Position numbers and translations under genes: made by a program | Source: JALRAP01 sp046302815 | GTDB taxonomy: Bacteria; Bacteroidota; Bacteroidia; AKYH767-A; OLB10 | Direction: 5' to 3' | Length of the DNA: 23,597 nt | NCBI GenBank assembly: GCA_046302815.1 | Contig: JBKCHO010000147.1 | Coordinates: 1 to 23,597, forward strand | Part shown: positions 16,074-23,597 of the stretch, piece after piece | How the letters are laid out: every line of letters begins with the position of its first letter | How positions within the stretch are numbered: position 1 is the first letter of the stretch | Notes under the pieces: generated by a model | The model's input: only the letters and a program-made list of their open reading frames with translations | The model's database searches: none | Told to the model about the DNA's origin: nothing

Positions 16074-18686
16074 ATGAAAAGAATATACACCACTATTTTT
16101 CTCCTTTTGCTTTTTTGTACGAACCAAGCACAAGCACAATGCACCACTACAAATGCAACCAGCTGCGCATGTGCAACACCTGGAGCCACCAATTGTGATT
16201 TGTTACCGGATATTATTACAGCACGTCCTCCGCTGTTGGTGATTGGAAATAATGGCGTTGTGGAGTATGCCCAGGTAGGCAACGGAGCCAACAACGGACG
16301 CTTGCGCGTATCAGTGTCCTCGCCAAATATCGGTCACGGCCCATTGGAGATACGAGCCACCAATACCTATCTGTGCGGCACAGATACTTTTGTAGGCGTA
16401 GCTCCAGCAACATGCCCAAACACCGGATTGCCACCTCGTACTCTTGTGGTTCAAAGAGTTTATCAAAAGAATGGCAATACGATGAACTATTACGACCGTC
16501 ATGCTGGATCTATGACTTACCATCCCACGCATGGACACATGCATGTCGACGAATGGGGATCGTATACCCTTAGGTCAATGAGCAATGATCCTGATCCGAT
16601 GAACTGGCCTATTATCGGCGCTGGTGCCAAGCTTGCTTTTTGTTTGATGGATTACGGTTCTTGTTCCACTTATAACGGACATTGTGTCGACTCCTCTGGA
16701 AACACCATGGTGAACGCGAACTTCCCTAACTACGGTTTGGGAGGAGGTAACTATGGATGCTCGCTGACCATGCAAGGCATATCATCGGGTTATACTGACA
16801 TCTACTACCAATACCTCGACGGCATGTATCTCGACATTCCTCCTGGAACATGCAACGGACAATACTACATCGTTGTCAAGCTGGACCCGAACGATTATTT
16901 CCTTGAAGAAAACGAAAACAACAATGTACTTGTAGTGCCTTTCACCCTCACCAAACAAGCAGGAACCGTTCCAAGCATAATTCCCTCTGGCAACACTGCC
17001 TTGTGCCCAGGAGAATCCGTTACACTTACCTCTAGTCCAGCACCGAACTACCTTTGGAGCAACGGAGCAACAACTCAATCCATTACCGTTCCTTATTCGG
17101 CATTGGGCTCTTACACGGTGTCCACCGATGTGAACACCAGCTGTCCTGGCACCTCAAACCCTATCAACATCACAGCCAACTCCATTCCTGTGCAAGTTGC
17201 CGCTACTTCCACTTCTATTTGCTTTGGAGATACCACAACTCTGTCGGCTCAAATTGGTGCCTTGCAAACCGGCTACTCACAGGTTTCTTTTACCAACTCC
17301 AACGACTACAGTATTCCAGACAACAATTCAACCGGAGTACAATCACCCATCAGCGTAAGCAACCTGAATCCAGCTACCTTGAATCCAGGAACAGTGGTGT
17401 CGGTTCAACTCGATTTAACACACACCTATACGGGCGATCTTTTGCTCGAGTTGGTTGCACCATCCGGCGACAAGGTGAAACTAAGCAACCGAAGAGGAGG
17501 CGGCGGCAACAACTTTATAGGAACCACCTTCAACATGTTGGCTTCAACGCCCATTGCAAATGGAACACCCCCATTCTCGGGAACATTTACTCCTGACGAC
17601 AACTTCAACCTGTTGACGGGAAATATCAATGGCGTTTGGAACTTGAAGGTTACCGATTTGGCTGGCGCCGATACGGGATCCATCAACAACTGGAGCCTCA
17701 ACCTAAACAACCTGGTCCCGGCACAACTTTCCTATTCATGGACCTCAAGCCCTGCTGGCTTCACCTCTACCGACTCGATCATTACCATTTCCCCATCGGC
17801 AAACACCACCTATAACCTCACCGTAAGCAATCCTTTAAATGGATGTAGTAACAATACAGCTGCAACCATTACTGTTCATCAAAATCCGGTGGCAGCATTC
17901 AACCCTATGCCAATGGCATGCACAAACATCGCCAGCATGCCACTCACATCAGGGTGGCCAAACGGAGGAGCTTATTCAGGACCCGGCGTTATGAATAATA
18001 ACTTCTATCCGGTTCTGGCCGGAGTGGGCATTCACACGATTCAATATGACTACACCGACGCTAACGGTTGTCATGATGAGGCTACACAAACCATACAAGT
18101 AGAGCAAACACCCTTCAGCCCAACAACCTTAAATGGGAAAACATCCGTTTGCAGAAATTCCACCCAGACCTATTCAGTACCTTCCGATCCCAACGCCACC
18201 TCATACGCGTGGGTGGTTCCATCAGGTGTTCAAATCTTAAACGGTCAAGGTACCAACACTGTAGATGTGCTGTTTTCCAGTAATTACAACACCGGCAACA
18301 TGTGTGTTTATGCAACTAACTCTTGTGGCTCGTCTCCATCCTATTGTGTAACGCTTCAGCGACAAAGCAACAGGTATTGTGCCGTAAAAGTGCCTGTATC
18401 CAACCCCTCTCGTGAGCCTGGGCCTTCAAGCATGGATGCATCCATTACGATTCAACCAAACCCGATATCTACCTCCGCCACCTTGTCCATGTTCGACTTT
18501 CCTGCGGGAACCTACAAAGTGGTTGTGTTAGATGTTTTAGGGAAAGAGGTGATGTCGTATCCTATTCAATCCTCACACCATCACGAAAGCCATACGATCG
18601 ATTTTTCAAGTCAACCTAAAGGAGTATATCTTATTCAAGTACTTGGGGCTTCCTTGAACAAGCAGCTGAAAGCTGTCGTAGAGTGA
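16074..18686 (+). CDS. T9SS-exported lysyl oxidase-domain protein with P domain
   Basis: The 870-aa protein has a signal peptide (1-21) and a lysyl oxidase domain (about 44-293). The copper site aligns with human LOX His292/294/296 as His153, His155 and His157 in HPTHGHMHVDEW. The quinone-cofactor precursors align too: Lys186 (GAKLAFCLMD, human Lys320) and Tyr244 (TDIYYQYLDG, human Tyr355). It should oxidise primary amines such as peptidyl lysine to aldehydes, using copper. Next come Ig-like segments (about 300-372, and 373-400 with 549-602), a proprotein-convertase P domain (about 401-548) lying between the two halves of the second one, two further Cys-containing beta domains (604-676 and 680-761) and a T9SS type A sorting domain (789-870, ITIQPNPIS, VYLIQVLG). 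It is likely at or beyond the cell surface. Natural substrate unknown. Confidence 0.87.
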   Translation: MKRIYTTIFLLLLFCTNQAQAQCTTTNATSCACATPGATNCDLLPDIITARPPLLVIGNNGVVEYAQVGNGANNGRLRVSVSSPNIGHGPLEIRATNTYLCGTDTFVGVAPATCPNTGLPPRTLVVQRVYQKNGNTMNYYDRHAGSMTYHPTHGHMHVDEWGSYTLRSMSNDPDPMNWPIIGAGAKLAFCLMDYGSCSTYNGHCVDSSGNTMVNANFPNYGLGGGNYGCSLTMQGISSGYTDIYYQYLDGMYLDIPPGTCNGQYYIVVKLDPNDYFLEENENNNVLVVPFTLTKQAGTVPSIIPSGNTALCPGESVTLTSSPAPNYLWSNGATTQSITVPYSALGSYTVSTDVNTSCPGTSNPINITANSIPVQVAATSTSICFGDTTTLSAQIGALQTGYSQVSFTNSNDYSIPDNNSTGVQSPISVSNLNPATLNPGTVVSVQLDLTHTYTGDLLLELVAPSGDKVKLSNRRGGGGNNFIGTTFNMLASTPIANGTPPFSGTFTPDDNFNLLTGNINGVWNLKVTDLAGADTGSINNWSLNLNNLVPAQLSYSWTSSPAGFTSTDSIITISPSANTTYNLTVSNPLNGCSNNTAATITVHQNPVAAFNPMPMACTNIASMPLTSGWPNGGAYSGPGVMNNNFYPVLAGVGIHTIQYDYTDANGCHDEATQTIQVEQTPFSPTTLNGKTSVCRNSTQTYSVPSDPNATSYAWVVPSGVQILNGQGTNTVDVLFSSNYNTGNMCVYATNSCGSSPSYCVTLQRQSNRYCAVKVPVSNPSREPGPSSMDASITIQPNPISTSATLSMFDFPAGTYKVVVLDVLGKEVMSYPIQSSHHHESHTIDFSSQPKGVYLIQVLGASLNKQLKAVVE

Positions 18687-18697
18687 TAACAAAACGC

Positions 18698-18724
18698 GAG
18701 ACCTTGTTTGCAAGACAAGGTCTC
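18698..18724 (+). terminator. First hairpin after the lysyl oxidase gene
   Basis: GAGACCTTG (18698-18706) and CAAGGTCTC (18716-18724) form a perfect 9-bp stem with a 9-base loop, 11 bases after the stop codon. It is followed by TTGGGA, not a T run, so termination by itself is doubtful; it may protect the 3' end of the mRNA or act with the next hairpin. Confidence 0.5.
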
Positions 18725-18729
18725 TTGGG

Positions 18730-18770
18730 AGAACAGGGGTTACACTTGTGTAACCCCTGTTCTGATTTTA
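18730..18770 (+). terminator. Strong terminator hairpin after the lysyl oxidase gene
   Basis: AGAACAGGGGTTACA (18730-18744) pairs perfectly with TGTAACCCCTGTTCT (18749-18763), a 15-bp stem closed by CTTG and followed by GATTTTA. It separates the lysyl oxidase gene from the M43 protease gene, whose start lies 37 bases further on. Confidence 0.75.
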
Positions 18771-18807
18771 ACTACCTTCGCACCCGGTATTGTTTATTAA
18801 AAAATCC

Positions 18808-20946
18808 ATGAGAAAAAACCTACTTCTATCTTTCCTGGCTATTACATTTTTATTGGTCAACCAAAATGTAACAGCCCAAGTCAACCGTTGTGGCATCAAC
18901 GAACATGAGCAATGGTTGCAATCCAAAAATCCCAAGCGGGCCGATCAGCGTGAGCGATTCAACCAAATGGTAAACGAATATGCCGATCAATTGCTGTCGT
19001 CCAAAACAACTTTGCCAAACATAACCATTCCAGTGGTTGTACATTTGGTTTACAAAACAACAGCACAGAATATCAGTGACGCACAAATCCTCTCCCAAAT
19101 CGACATCCTTAATCAAGACTTCAACCGTCAAAATCCAGATACGGCAAATACTCCGGCGCCATTCAAGCCCCTTGCAGGAACTGCCAATATTACTTTTTGC
19201 TTGGCTCAAGTAGATCCGTTGGGCAACCCTACCAACGGTATCGAGCGCCGACTCACTACGGTGAATTCTTTCAGCACCAACGATGCGGTAAAAAGCTTCG
19301 CTAGTGGAGGGCTTGATGCTTGGGACCCTAGCCAATATTTCAATATTTGGGTTTGCAACTTAGGCGGTGGATTGCTTGGTTATGGTGAGTTCCCTACAAA
19401 CCAGCTGTCGAACACTTACGGAGTGGTCATTGGATACAACTATTTTGGAAATACAGGAACGATATCACCTCCCTATAACTTAGGAAGAACCGCCACTCAC
19501 GAAGTGGGCCATTGCTTCAACCTTTTTCATATTTGGGGCGACGATGGTACGGGATGCAGTGGTAGCGACCAATGTGCCGATACACCCAATCAAGGTGGAG
19601 AAAACTACACTTGTCCCGGCTTCCCATCCATCTCATGTAACAACGGACCGAACGGCGACATGTGGATGAACTATATGGATTATTCCGATGATGTTTGCAT
19701 GAATATGTTCACCGCCGGACAAGTTGCCCGGATGTTAGCTGTTGTAAATAACGGTCCTTATTCGAACCTGCAAAACTCCGCAGCTTGCGGATCCAGCAAC
19801 TTACTGGCTTTGGATGCCAGAATGATGGGCGTGGACTTCCCTACGGGGAATATATGCAATGGTGTGATTGCACCTATTGTAGAATTAAAGAACCAAGGTG
19901 TTGATACCTTGACAAGCGTAGTTATAAACTATGATATCGACAACGGCCCTGCACAATCCTACACTTGGACAGGATCGCTGGCTAGTTTGAACACGACAAC
20001 GATTACCTTGCCCACCATCACCGCTTCAGCCGGACCACACACCTTCAATGTTTCCTCGTCTCTACCCAACAATAACCCGGATCAGGATCCATCTAATGAC
20101 AACGCCACCTCAAATTTCTCGGTAGTTGGAGTTGGACAACCCGCTCCATATATCGAAGGCTTTGAAGCCGCTTTCCCTGCGGTAGGATCTACACTTTATA
20201 ACCCCGACGCCAATTTCACTTGGGAACAAACTGCTGCAGCTGCAAAAACCGGAACCAAATCTATCTACATAAACAACTATGACTACGCATCCAATGGCGA
20301 AATAGACGAATTCATACTACCTAACCTGGATTTAACATCTATCAATGCACCGAAATTGTCGTTTTGGGTGGCATATCGACTTTACACTAATCCTACTGCC
20401 AATCCGAATTACTCCGACACATTGGAAGTTCTGGTTTCAACGGATTGCGGACAAACCTTTACCAGTGCTTACAAGAAGTTTTCAACCGCATTGGTTACTA
20501 CGCCAGCCCCCTTCTATACAACCGCTGCATTCGTTCCCACGGCAACCCAATGGAGAAGAGACTCCATTGATTTGGCTGCTTATTCATCATTTAACAATGT
20601 TGTTGTTAAATTCAGATGTATCACCGATTATGAAAACAATCTTTATCTAGACGATATCAACATTGATGGCACAACAGGATTCAATGAAATGTCCTCTTCT
20701 GGCTCGATATCCGTTTATCCGAATCCTTCTCGAGACCACATCGTTGTTGATCTTTCAAGTATTAAATCAGACAAATTGGTAGATATCCGTATCAGCGATA
20801 TGGCTGGCAGGATTGTTTATTCATCTCGCGGTGATTCAGGAGGACAACTGTTGCGCCTAGAGACTACACGATTTGATTCAGGCATGTATATTTTAGAAGT
20901 CCAATCGGAGGGACAAATAAAAAGAGTAAGCTTTACAAAAAACTAA
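18808..20946 (+). CDS. Secreted M43 (pappalysin/cytophagalysin-type) zinc metalloprotease with T9SS sorting domain
   Basis: The 712-aa protein has a signal peptide (1-23, VTA-Q), a propeptide-like region, and a metzincin catalytic domain (about 70-328). The zinc motif is HEVGHCFNLFH (231-241; His231, Glu232, His235, His241), followed by IWGD and a Met-turn at MNYMDY (Met290). This is the M43B layout of secreted Bacteroidota proteases. After it come a CARDB/Ig-like region (about 335-440), a jelly-roll-like domain (about 450-622) and a T9SS type A sorting domain (634-712, ISVYPNPSRDHIVVDL, SGMYILEVQS). It should digest extracellular protein. I chose ATG 18808-18810 over an in-frame TTG at 18790. 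A TACCTTCG box (18773-18780), one base off TAnnTTTG, may be its -7 element. Confidence 0.93.
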   Translation: MRKNLLLSFLAITFLLVNQNVTAQVNRCGINEHEQWLQSKNPKRADQRERFNQMVNEYADQLLSSKTTLPNITIPVVVHLVYKTTAQNISDAQILSQIDILNQDFNRQNPDTANTPAPFKPLAGTANITFCLAQVDPLGNPTNGIERRLTTVNSFSTNDAVKSFASGGLDAWDPSQYFNIWVCNLGGGLLGYGEFPTNQLSNTYGVVIGYNYFGNTGTISPPYNLGRTATHEVGHCFNLFHIWGDDGTGCSGSDQCADTPNQGGENYTCPGFPSISCNNGPNGDMWMNYMDYSDDVCMNMFTAGQVARMLAVVNNGPYSNLQNSAACGSSNLLALDARMMGVDFPTGNICNGVIAPIVELKNQGVDTLTSVVINYDIDNGPAQSYTWTGSLASLNTTTITLPTITASAGPHTFNVSSSLPNNNPDQDPSNDNATSNFSVVGVGQPAPYIEGFEAAFPAVGSTLYNPDANFTWEQTAAAAKTGTKSIYINNYDYASNGEIDEFILPNLDLTSINAPKLSFWVAYRLYTNPTANPNYSDTLEVLVSTDCGQTFTSAYKKFSTALVTTPAPFYTTAAFVPTATQWRRDSIDLAAYSSFNNVVVKFRCITDYENNLYLDDINIDGTTGFNEMSSSGSISVYPNPSRDHIVVDLSSIKSDKLVDIRISDMAGRIVYSSRGDSGGQLLRLETTRFDSGMYILEVQSEGQIKRVSFTKN

Positions 20947-20964
20947 AGTTCTCTTCCACAAAAG

Positions 20965-20994
20965 AGCCGGCGCCATAACGACGCCGGTTTTTTA
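20965..20994 (+). terminator. Terminator after the M43 protease gene
   Basis: AGCCGGCG-loop CCATAACGA-CGCCGGTT forms an 8-bp GC-rich stem (one G-T pair) followed by a run of six T, 19 bases after the stop codon: a standard intrinsic terminator. Past it, up to 21126, I see only a short inverted repeat (CTCAC...GTGAG, 21020-21035) and a weak TAAATTCG box (21073-21080). Confidence 0.8.
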
Positions 20995-21126
20995 TTCTTA
21001 TGTCAGCGATGTTGGTTACTCACTGCCTGTGTGAGATCTCATCAAAAAACCATATTGAATTTGTAAACTTTTTAAATTCGGCTCTGTTTAGCTTCAAACA
21101 ATCTTAAAACCACAAAACAACTTATT

Positions 21127-21879
21127 ATGAGCTTTTTCAAGAAAATGATGGCCTCTGTTGGGGTCGGTTCCGCAAAAGTTGATACCGTATTGAATGCCAT
21201 GATAACTCGACCTGGCGGTAAAATCGCCGGAACTGTTCATGTCAAAGGCGGTAGTGTAGAGCAGGATATCGAAGACATAGATGTTTCGCTAATGGTAGAT
21301 GTCAAAAGGGAGGCTAACGACAAAACCTACTACGAGCCCATGTACATCGCCAAACACAGGGTAACGGGCAGATTTAAAATCATGCCCAACGAACACAAAC
21401 AATTCCCTTTCGAGTTCCAAGTGCCTCTAGAAGTTCCCATTACCGTCCTTGGGCCCTATAAGCTTGGTAACATCAAGCTGTATGTGAAAACCGACCTGGA
21501 TATTGATAATGCGCTTGACAAGGCTGACCGCGACCTGATTGAAGTGGAGCCACTGCCCAACATGGTGAATTTTCTAAACGCGGTCATCAGCCTAGGTTTC
21601 GGATTTCAAAAAGCCGATGTAGAATATGGCAGGATCCCCGGTAGCAGTTACAACTTTTTCGAAGAAATAGAATTCGTTGGCCATCGAAGTCAATTTCCAA
21701 GAATTCGCGAACTCGAAGTTACATTCATTGCCAAACCTGAAGGTGTGTTGGCAGTTTTGGAAATGGACAAACGCGGTTTTTTTGGTAGTTCAGACAAGTA
21801 CCGAACCATCATGATTCCTTATGATGATTCAAGGCACAACCATGTGGCACATCTGCAGCAGGTGCTGAGCCAGGTATAA
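21127..21879 (+). CDS. Spo0M family (arrestin-like) protein
   Basis: The 250-aa cytoplasmic protein matches the SpoOM family (sporulation-control protein Spo0M): MSFFKKMMASVGVGSAKVDT at the N-terminus, then RPGGKIAGTVHVKGGSVEQD (29-48) with beta strands, FPFEFQVPLEVPITVLGPYK (mid-protein) and a C-terminal extension. The family has an arrestin-like beta-sandwich fold and in Bacillus subtilis modulates sporulation and cell-envelope or division processes; how it works is not settled. Nothing else here suggests sporulation, so a role in another stress or division process is inferred. It is monocistronic, between a terminator and a bidirectional terminator. A weak -7-like box (TAAATTCG, 21073-21080) lies upstream. 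Confidence 0.87.
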   Translation: MSFFKKMMASVGVGSAKVDTVLNAMITRPGGKIAGTVHVKGGSVEQDIEDIDVSLMVDVKREANDKTYYEPMYIAKHRVTGRFKIMPNEHKQFPFEFQVPLEVPITVLGPYKLGNIKLYVKTDLDIDNALDKADRDLIEVEPLPNMVNFLNAVISLGFGFQKADVEYGRIPGSSYNFFEEIEFVGHRSQFPRIRELEVTFIAKPEGVLAVLEMDKRGFFGSSDKYRTIMIPYDDSRHNHVAHLQQVLSQV

Positions 21880-21902
21880 ATCATAAATCTCATTAAAAAA
21901 TT

Positions 21903-21929
21903 AAGGCCCTCTCGAGGGCCTTTTCTTTT
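21903..21929. terminator. Bidirectional terminator between convergent genes
   Basis: AAGGCCCTC-TC-GAGGGCCTT (21903-21922) is a near-perfect palindrome with a TTTTCTTTT tail on the plus strand and, on the minus strand, AATTTTTTAATG after the stem. It should stop transcripts of both the Spo0M gene (plus) and the response regulator gene (minus). Confidence 0.8.
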
Positions 21930-21945
21930 GGGAGTCATTTTCTTA

Positions 21946-22344
21946 CTAATTCGGAAGTTTTTCCACCATTTCCATAACCATTTCCTCGGATAGGGGTTTG
22001 GATCGGAAGCCGCGGACAAGCGGATAAGAGTGCGCTCGTTCCATATCTCGATGATCTAAAGAAGATGACAATACATAAACAGCTGTATTTTCCAACTTAC
22101 AAGTATCGCACTTCATCAGCTCATCCAAAAACTCAAAACCATTCATGCCGGGCATACGAATATCTAAAAGGATTACATCGGGAAGGCTTTCATCTCTTTC
22201 CTGGAGGATCTTTTGTAAATAGTCCAAAGCTTCGCGTCCTGAACAGAAGGCTTGGGGTTGATAATCCTTGTTCACTAATTGAATCACCTCTGAGTTAAGG
22301 TAATTGAAAATATCTTCATCATCGACCAATAAAAACTTTTTCAT
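21946..22344 (-). CDS. Single-domain response regulator
   Basis: The 132-aa protein is a CheY-like receiver with no output domain. It has the acidic pocket (Asp8-Asp9-Glu10 in LLVDDEDI), phospho-acceptor Asp61 (VILLDIRMPGMNGFEFLDEL), Ser in VLSSS (92-95) and Lys116 in RSKPL. I chose ATG 22342-22344 because the receiver fold begins right there; the longer open frame to 22398 overlaps the kinase gene and is not family-like. It starts ten bases after the kinase stop, so the two form one operon and very likely a phosphorelay. With no output domain it probably acts by protein-protein contact, on an unknown target. It may relay to a further protein. Confidence 0.92.
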   Translation of the reverse strand: MKKFLLVDDEDIFNYLNSEVIQLVNKDYQPQAFCSGREALDYLQKILQERDESLPDVILLDIRMPGMNGFEFLDELMKCDTCKLENTAVYVLSSSLDHRDMERAHSYPLVRGFRSKPLSEEMVMEMVEKLPN

Positions 22345-22354
22345 GGGATCGGTT

Positions 22355-23597
22355 TTATGCTTTGCTGATAGGTATTCGAATCTTAACCAAAGTGCCACTT
22401 GTTCCGTCTGAATCCAATTGGATTTGACCGTTCATTTTCTGCACAATCTCCTTGCAAATGTACAAGCCCAAACCACTACCTGAACTCGATTTTGATGCCC
22501 TATAGAACATGTCAAACACCTTTGGTAAATGCTCGGAGCTTACACCCTCGCCATTATCCGAAATGTTAAATACCAAACAACCATCATCCAGCTTGGATGC
22601 GATTTCAACCATGGGGTCCGATATATCTGTTCGAATATATTTAACGGCATTACCAATAATGTTCTTCAAAACCGTACCTAAACGGCTCTTGTCTGTGAAA
22701 ACCTTTACGGTATCCACACCGATATTGGTTCGAAAAGCGAAATTCTTCGGGGCGGCATATCGCAAATCAGAACAAATTTCCTCAACCATCTTATCAAGAT
22801 GTATCCATTCATTGGCAATTCCTAACCTGGAATTTCGCGAGTAATCCAATATCTCTTGAATAGTTTCATCGAGCCTGTTTACAGAACCTTCTGCTTTTTT
22901 TAACAAGCCTAACACCTTTTCATCCAAAGCCGCCGTTTTGAATACAAGATTCAAAATGCCTTTTACCGACAACAACGGAGATCGCAAATCGTGAGAAATG
23001 CTGTAAACGAAATTATCTAACTCAGAATTGATTTTGTTAAGCTCCTCGTTTTTGCTGACAAGGCTTTTTCGGGCCAACTCTCGCTCGTAAGCATTGCCTA
23101 TAATTCCTGATATAGCCCTTAAAAGCTCGAGATCCGACCTCTTCCAATGCTTATGTACAATACATTCGTCAAAACCAATGAATCCGAAGTTTTGTCCGTT
23201 TACATAAATAGGGTACACTAGAATGGATTTGATTTCCTGTGGTTCTAAAATCTCCCTGACATCATCTGGAAACTCGCTGATGTTTTCAGAGAATATAAAC
23301 CCTTTCTCCCTTAACTCCTTCTCCCAAAAAGGAACCGCTTCGTAAGGTAGATAGGCGAGATTCCTAATTTGCGGCTCAATACCCACATTGCATGCCTCGA
23401 ATGTATTTGAACACGCCAAACCATTATCAACATTTTCAAAAATATATATTCGGCTTACCTGTGTGTGGTTCATCAAAGCCTCCAATACCAACTGAACGCT
23501 TTTTTCGAACTCAATGTATTTGTTCAGATCCAATGCGATTTCAGCCATCAGCTCTTGTTGCCGCAGATTATACCGAAGCTCCTCTTCGCTTTTTTCA
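22355..23597 (-). CDS. GAF-domain sensor histidine kinase, 5' end outside window
   Basis: The frame stays open to the right edge. Codons between 23549 and 23597 read EKSEEELRYNLRQQELM, typical of the linker after a PAS domain, so the start and probably a PAS sensor lie outside. An internal ATG at 23546-23548 is not the likely start. From there come a GAF-like domain (about residues 10-155 counted from that Met), a coiled-coil linker (ELNKINSELDN), a HisKA H-box (VYSISHDLRSPLLSVKG, with the phospho-acceptor His at 22991-22993), N-box NIIGNAVKYI, DNGEG and GSGLGLY motifs of a complete ATPase domain. No membrane helix is visible in this part. Ends ten bases before the response regulator ATG, its likely partner. 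Confidence 0.93.
   Translation of the reverse strand, partial: EKSEEELRYNLRQQELMAEIALDLNKYIEFEKSVQLVLEALMNHTQVSRIYIFENVDNGLACSNTFEACNVGIEPQIRNLAYLPYEAVPFWEKELREKGFIFSENISEFPDDVREILEPQEIKSILVYPIYVNGQNFGFIGFDECIVHKHWKRSDLELLRAISGIIGNAYERELARKSLVSKNEELNKINSELDNFVYSISHDLRSPLLSVKGILNLVFKTAALDEKVLGLLKKAEGSVNRLDETIQEILDYSRNSRLGIANEWIHLDKMVEEICSDLRYAAPKNFAFRTNIGVDTVKVFTDKSRLGTVLKNIIGNAVKYIRTDISDPMVEIASKLDDGCLVFNISDNGEGVSSEHLPKVFDMFYRASKSSSGSGLGLYICKEIVQKMNGQIQLDSDGTSGTLVKIRIPISKA

Noticed and set aside
17054..17596. 180-codon open frame within the lysyl oxidase gene
   Set aside because: It lies entirely within the other frame of a gene with clear domains, is rich in Arg, His and Ser, and has no signature; it is a shadow of a Thr/Asn-rich coding sequence.
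18790..18807. Earlier TTG start for the M43 protease
   Set aside because: ATG 18808 gives a standard signal peptide beginning MRKNLLL; the TTG adds six residues, and is the weaker start codon.
1..23597. tRNA, rRNA, riboswitch, CRISPR array or insertion sequence
   Set aside because: No cloverleaf, regular spaced repeat array, transposase motif or terminal inverted repeat pair was recognised on either strand by eye.

Overview
The window reads as chromosomal DNA of a Bacteroidota bacterium, most likely in or near the Flavobacteriales. Evidence: four outer-surface or secreted proteins, three of which end in or contain type IX secretion (T9SS) type A C-terminal sorting domains; a DUF4292 lipoprotein; promoters of the TAnnTTTG type; almost no Shine-Dalgarno sequences; and moderate GC with housekeeping genes of typical Bacteroidota form. 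No tRNA, rRNA, CRISPR array, transposase or phage integrase was seen. No gap between genes exceeds about 180 bases.

Bases 1-7982 (all minus strand, read right to left) form an envelope-biogenesis block: a Wzx-like flippase, dUTPase (dut), then a tightly packed run of sugar nucleotidyltransferase, TPR lipoprotein, DUF4292 lipoprotein, EnvC-like degenerate M23 protein, TatA, a four-helix DUF2231-like membrane protein and a conserved hypothetical protein cut by the left edge. The middle genes overlap by 4, 8 and 17 bases, so they are probably translated together. Bases 8062-12941 hold a second minus-strand block: a very large NtrY-like membrane sensor kinase (1203 aa), a stand-alone B12-binding subunit of an acyl-CoA mutase and an enoyl-CoA hydratase.

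Bases 13059-20946 are a surface-protein region. On the minus strand are a peptidase S74 (intramolecular chaperone) protein with an alternating 18/24-residue repeat, a small T9SS cargo protein, and a solitary Vsr mismatch endonuclease. Diverging from vsr on the plus strand are an 870-aa T9SS protein whose N-terminal domain is a lysyl oxidase with all copper and cofactor residues in place, and an M43 (pappalysin-type) zinc metalloprotease, also T9SS cargo. The lysyl oxidase promoter carries three alternately oriented ATTTGAT half-sites at 15-base spacing, and the gene is followed by two stacked hairpins.

The right end has a Spo0M-family arrestin-like protein (plus strand), then, convergent across a bidirectional terminator, a single-domain response regulator and a GAF-histidine kinase that runs off the right edge. 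The most notable item is the T9SS-exported lysyl oxidase, which also has a proprotein-convertase P domain apparently nested inside an Ig-like domain.
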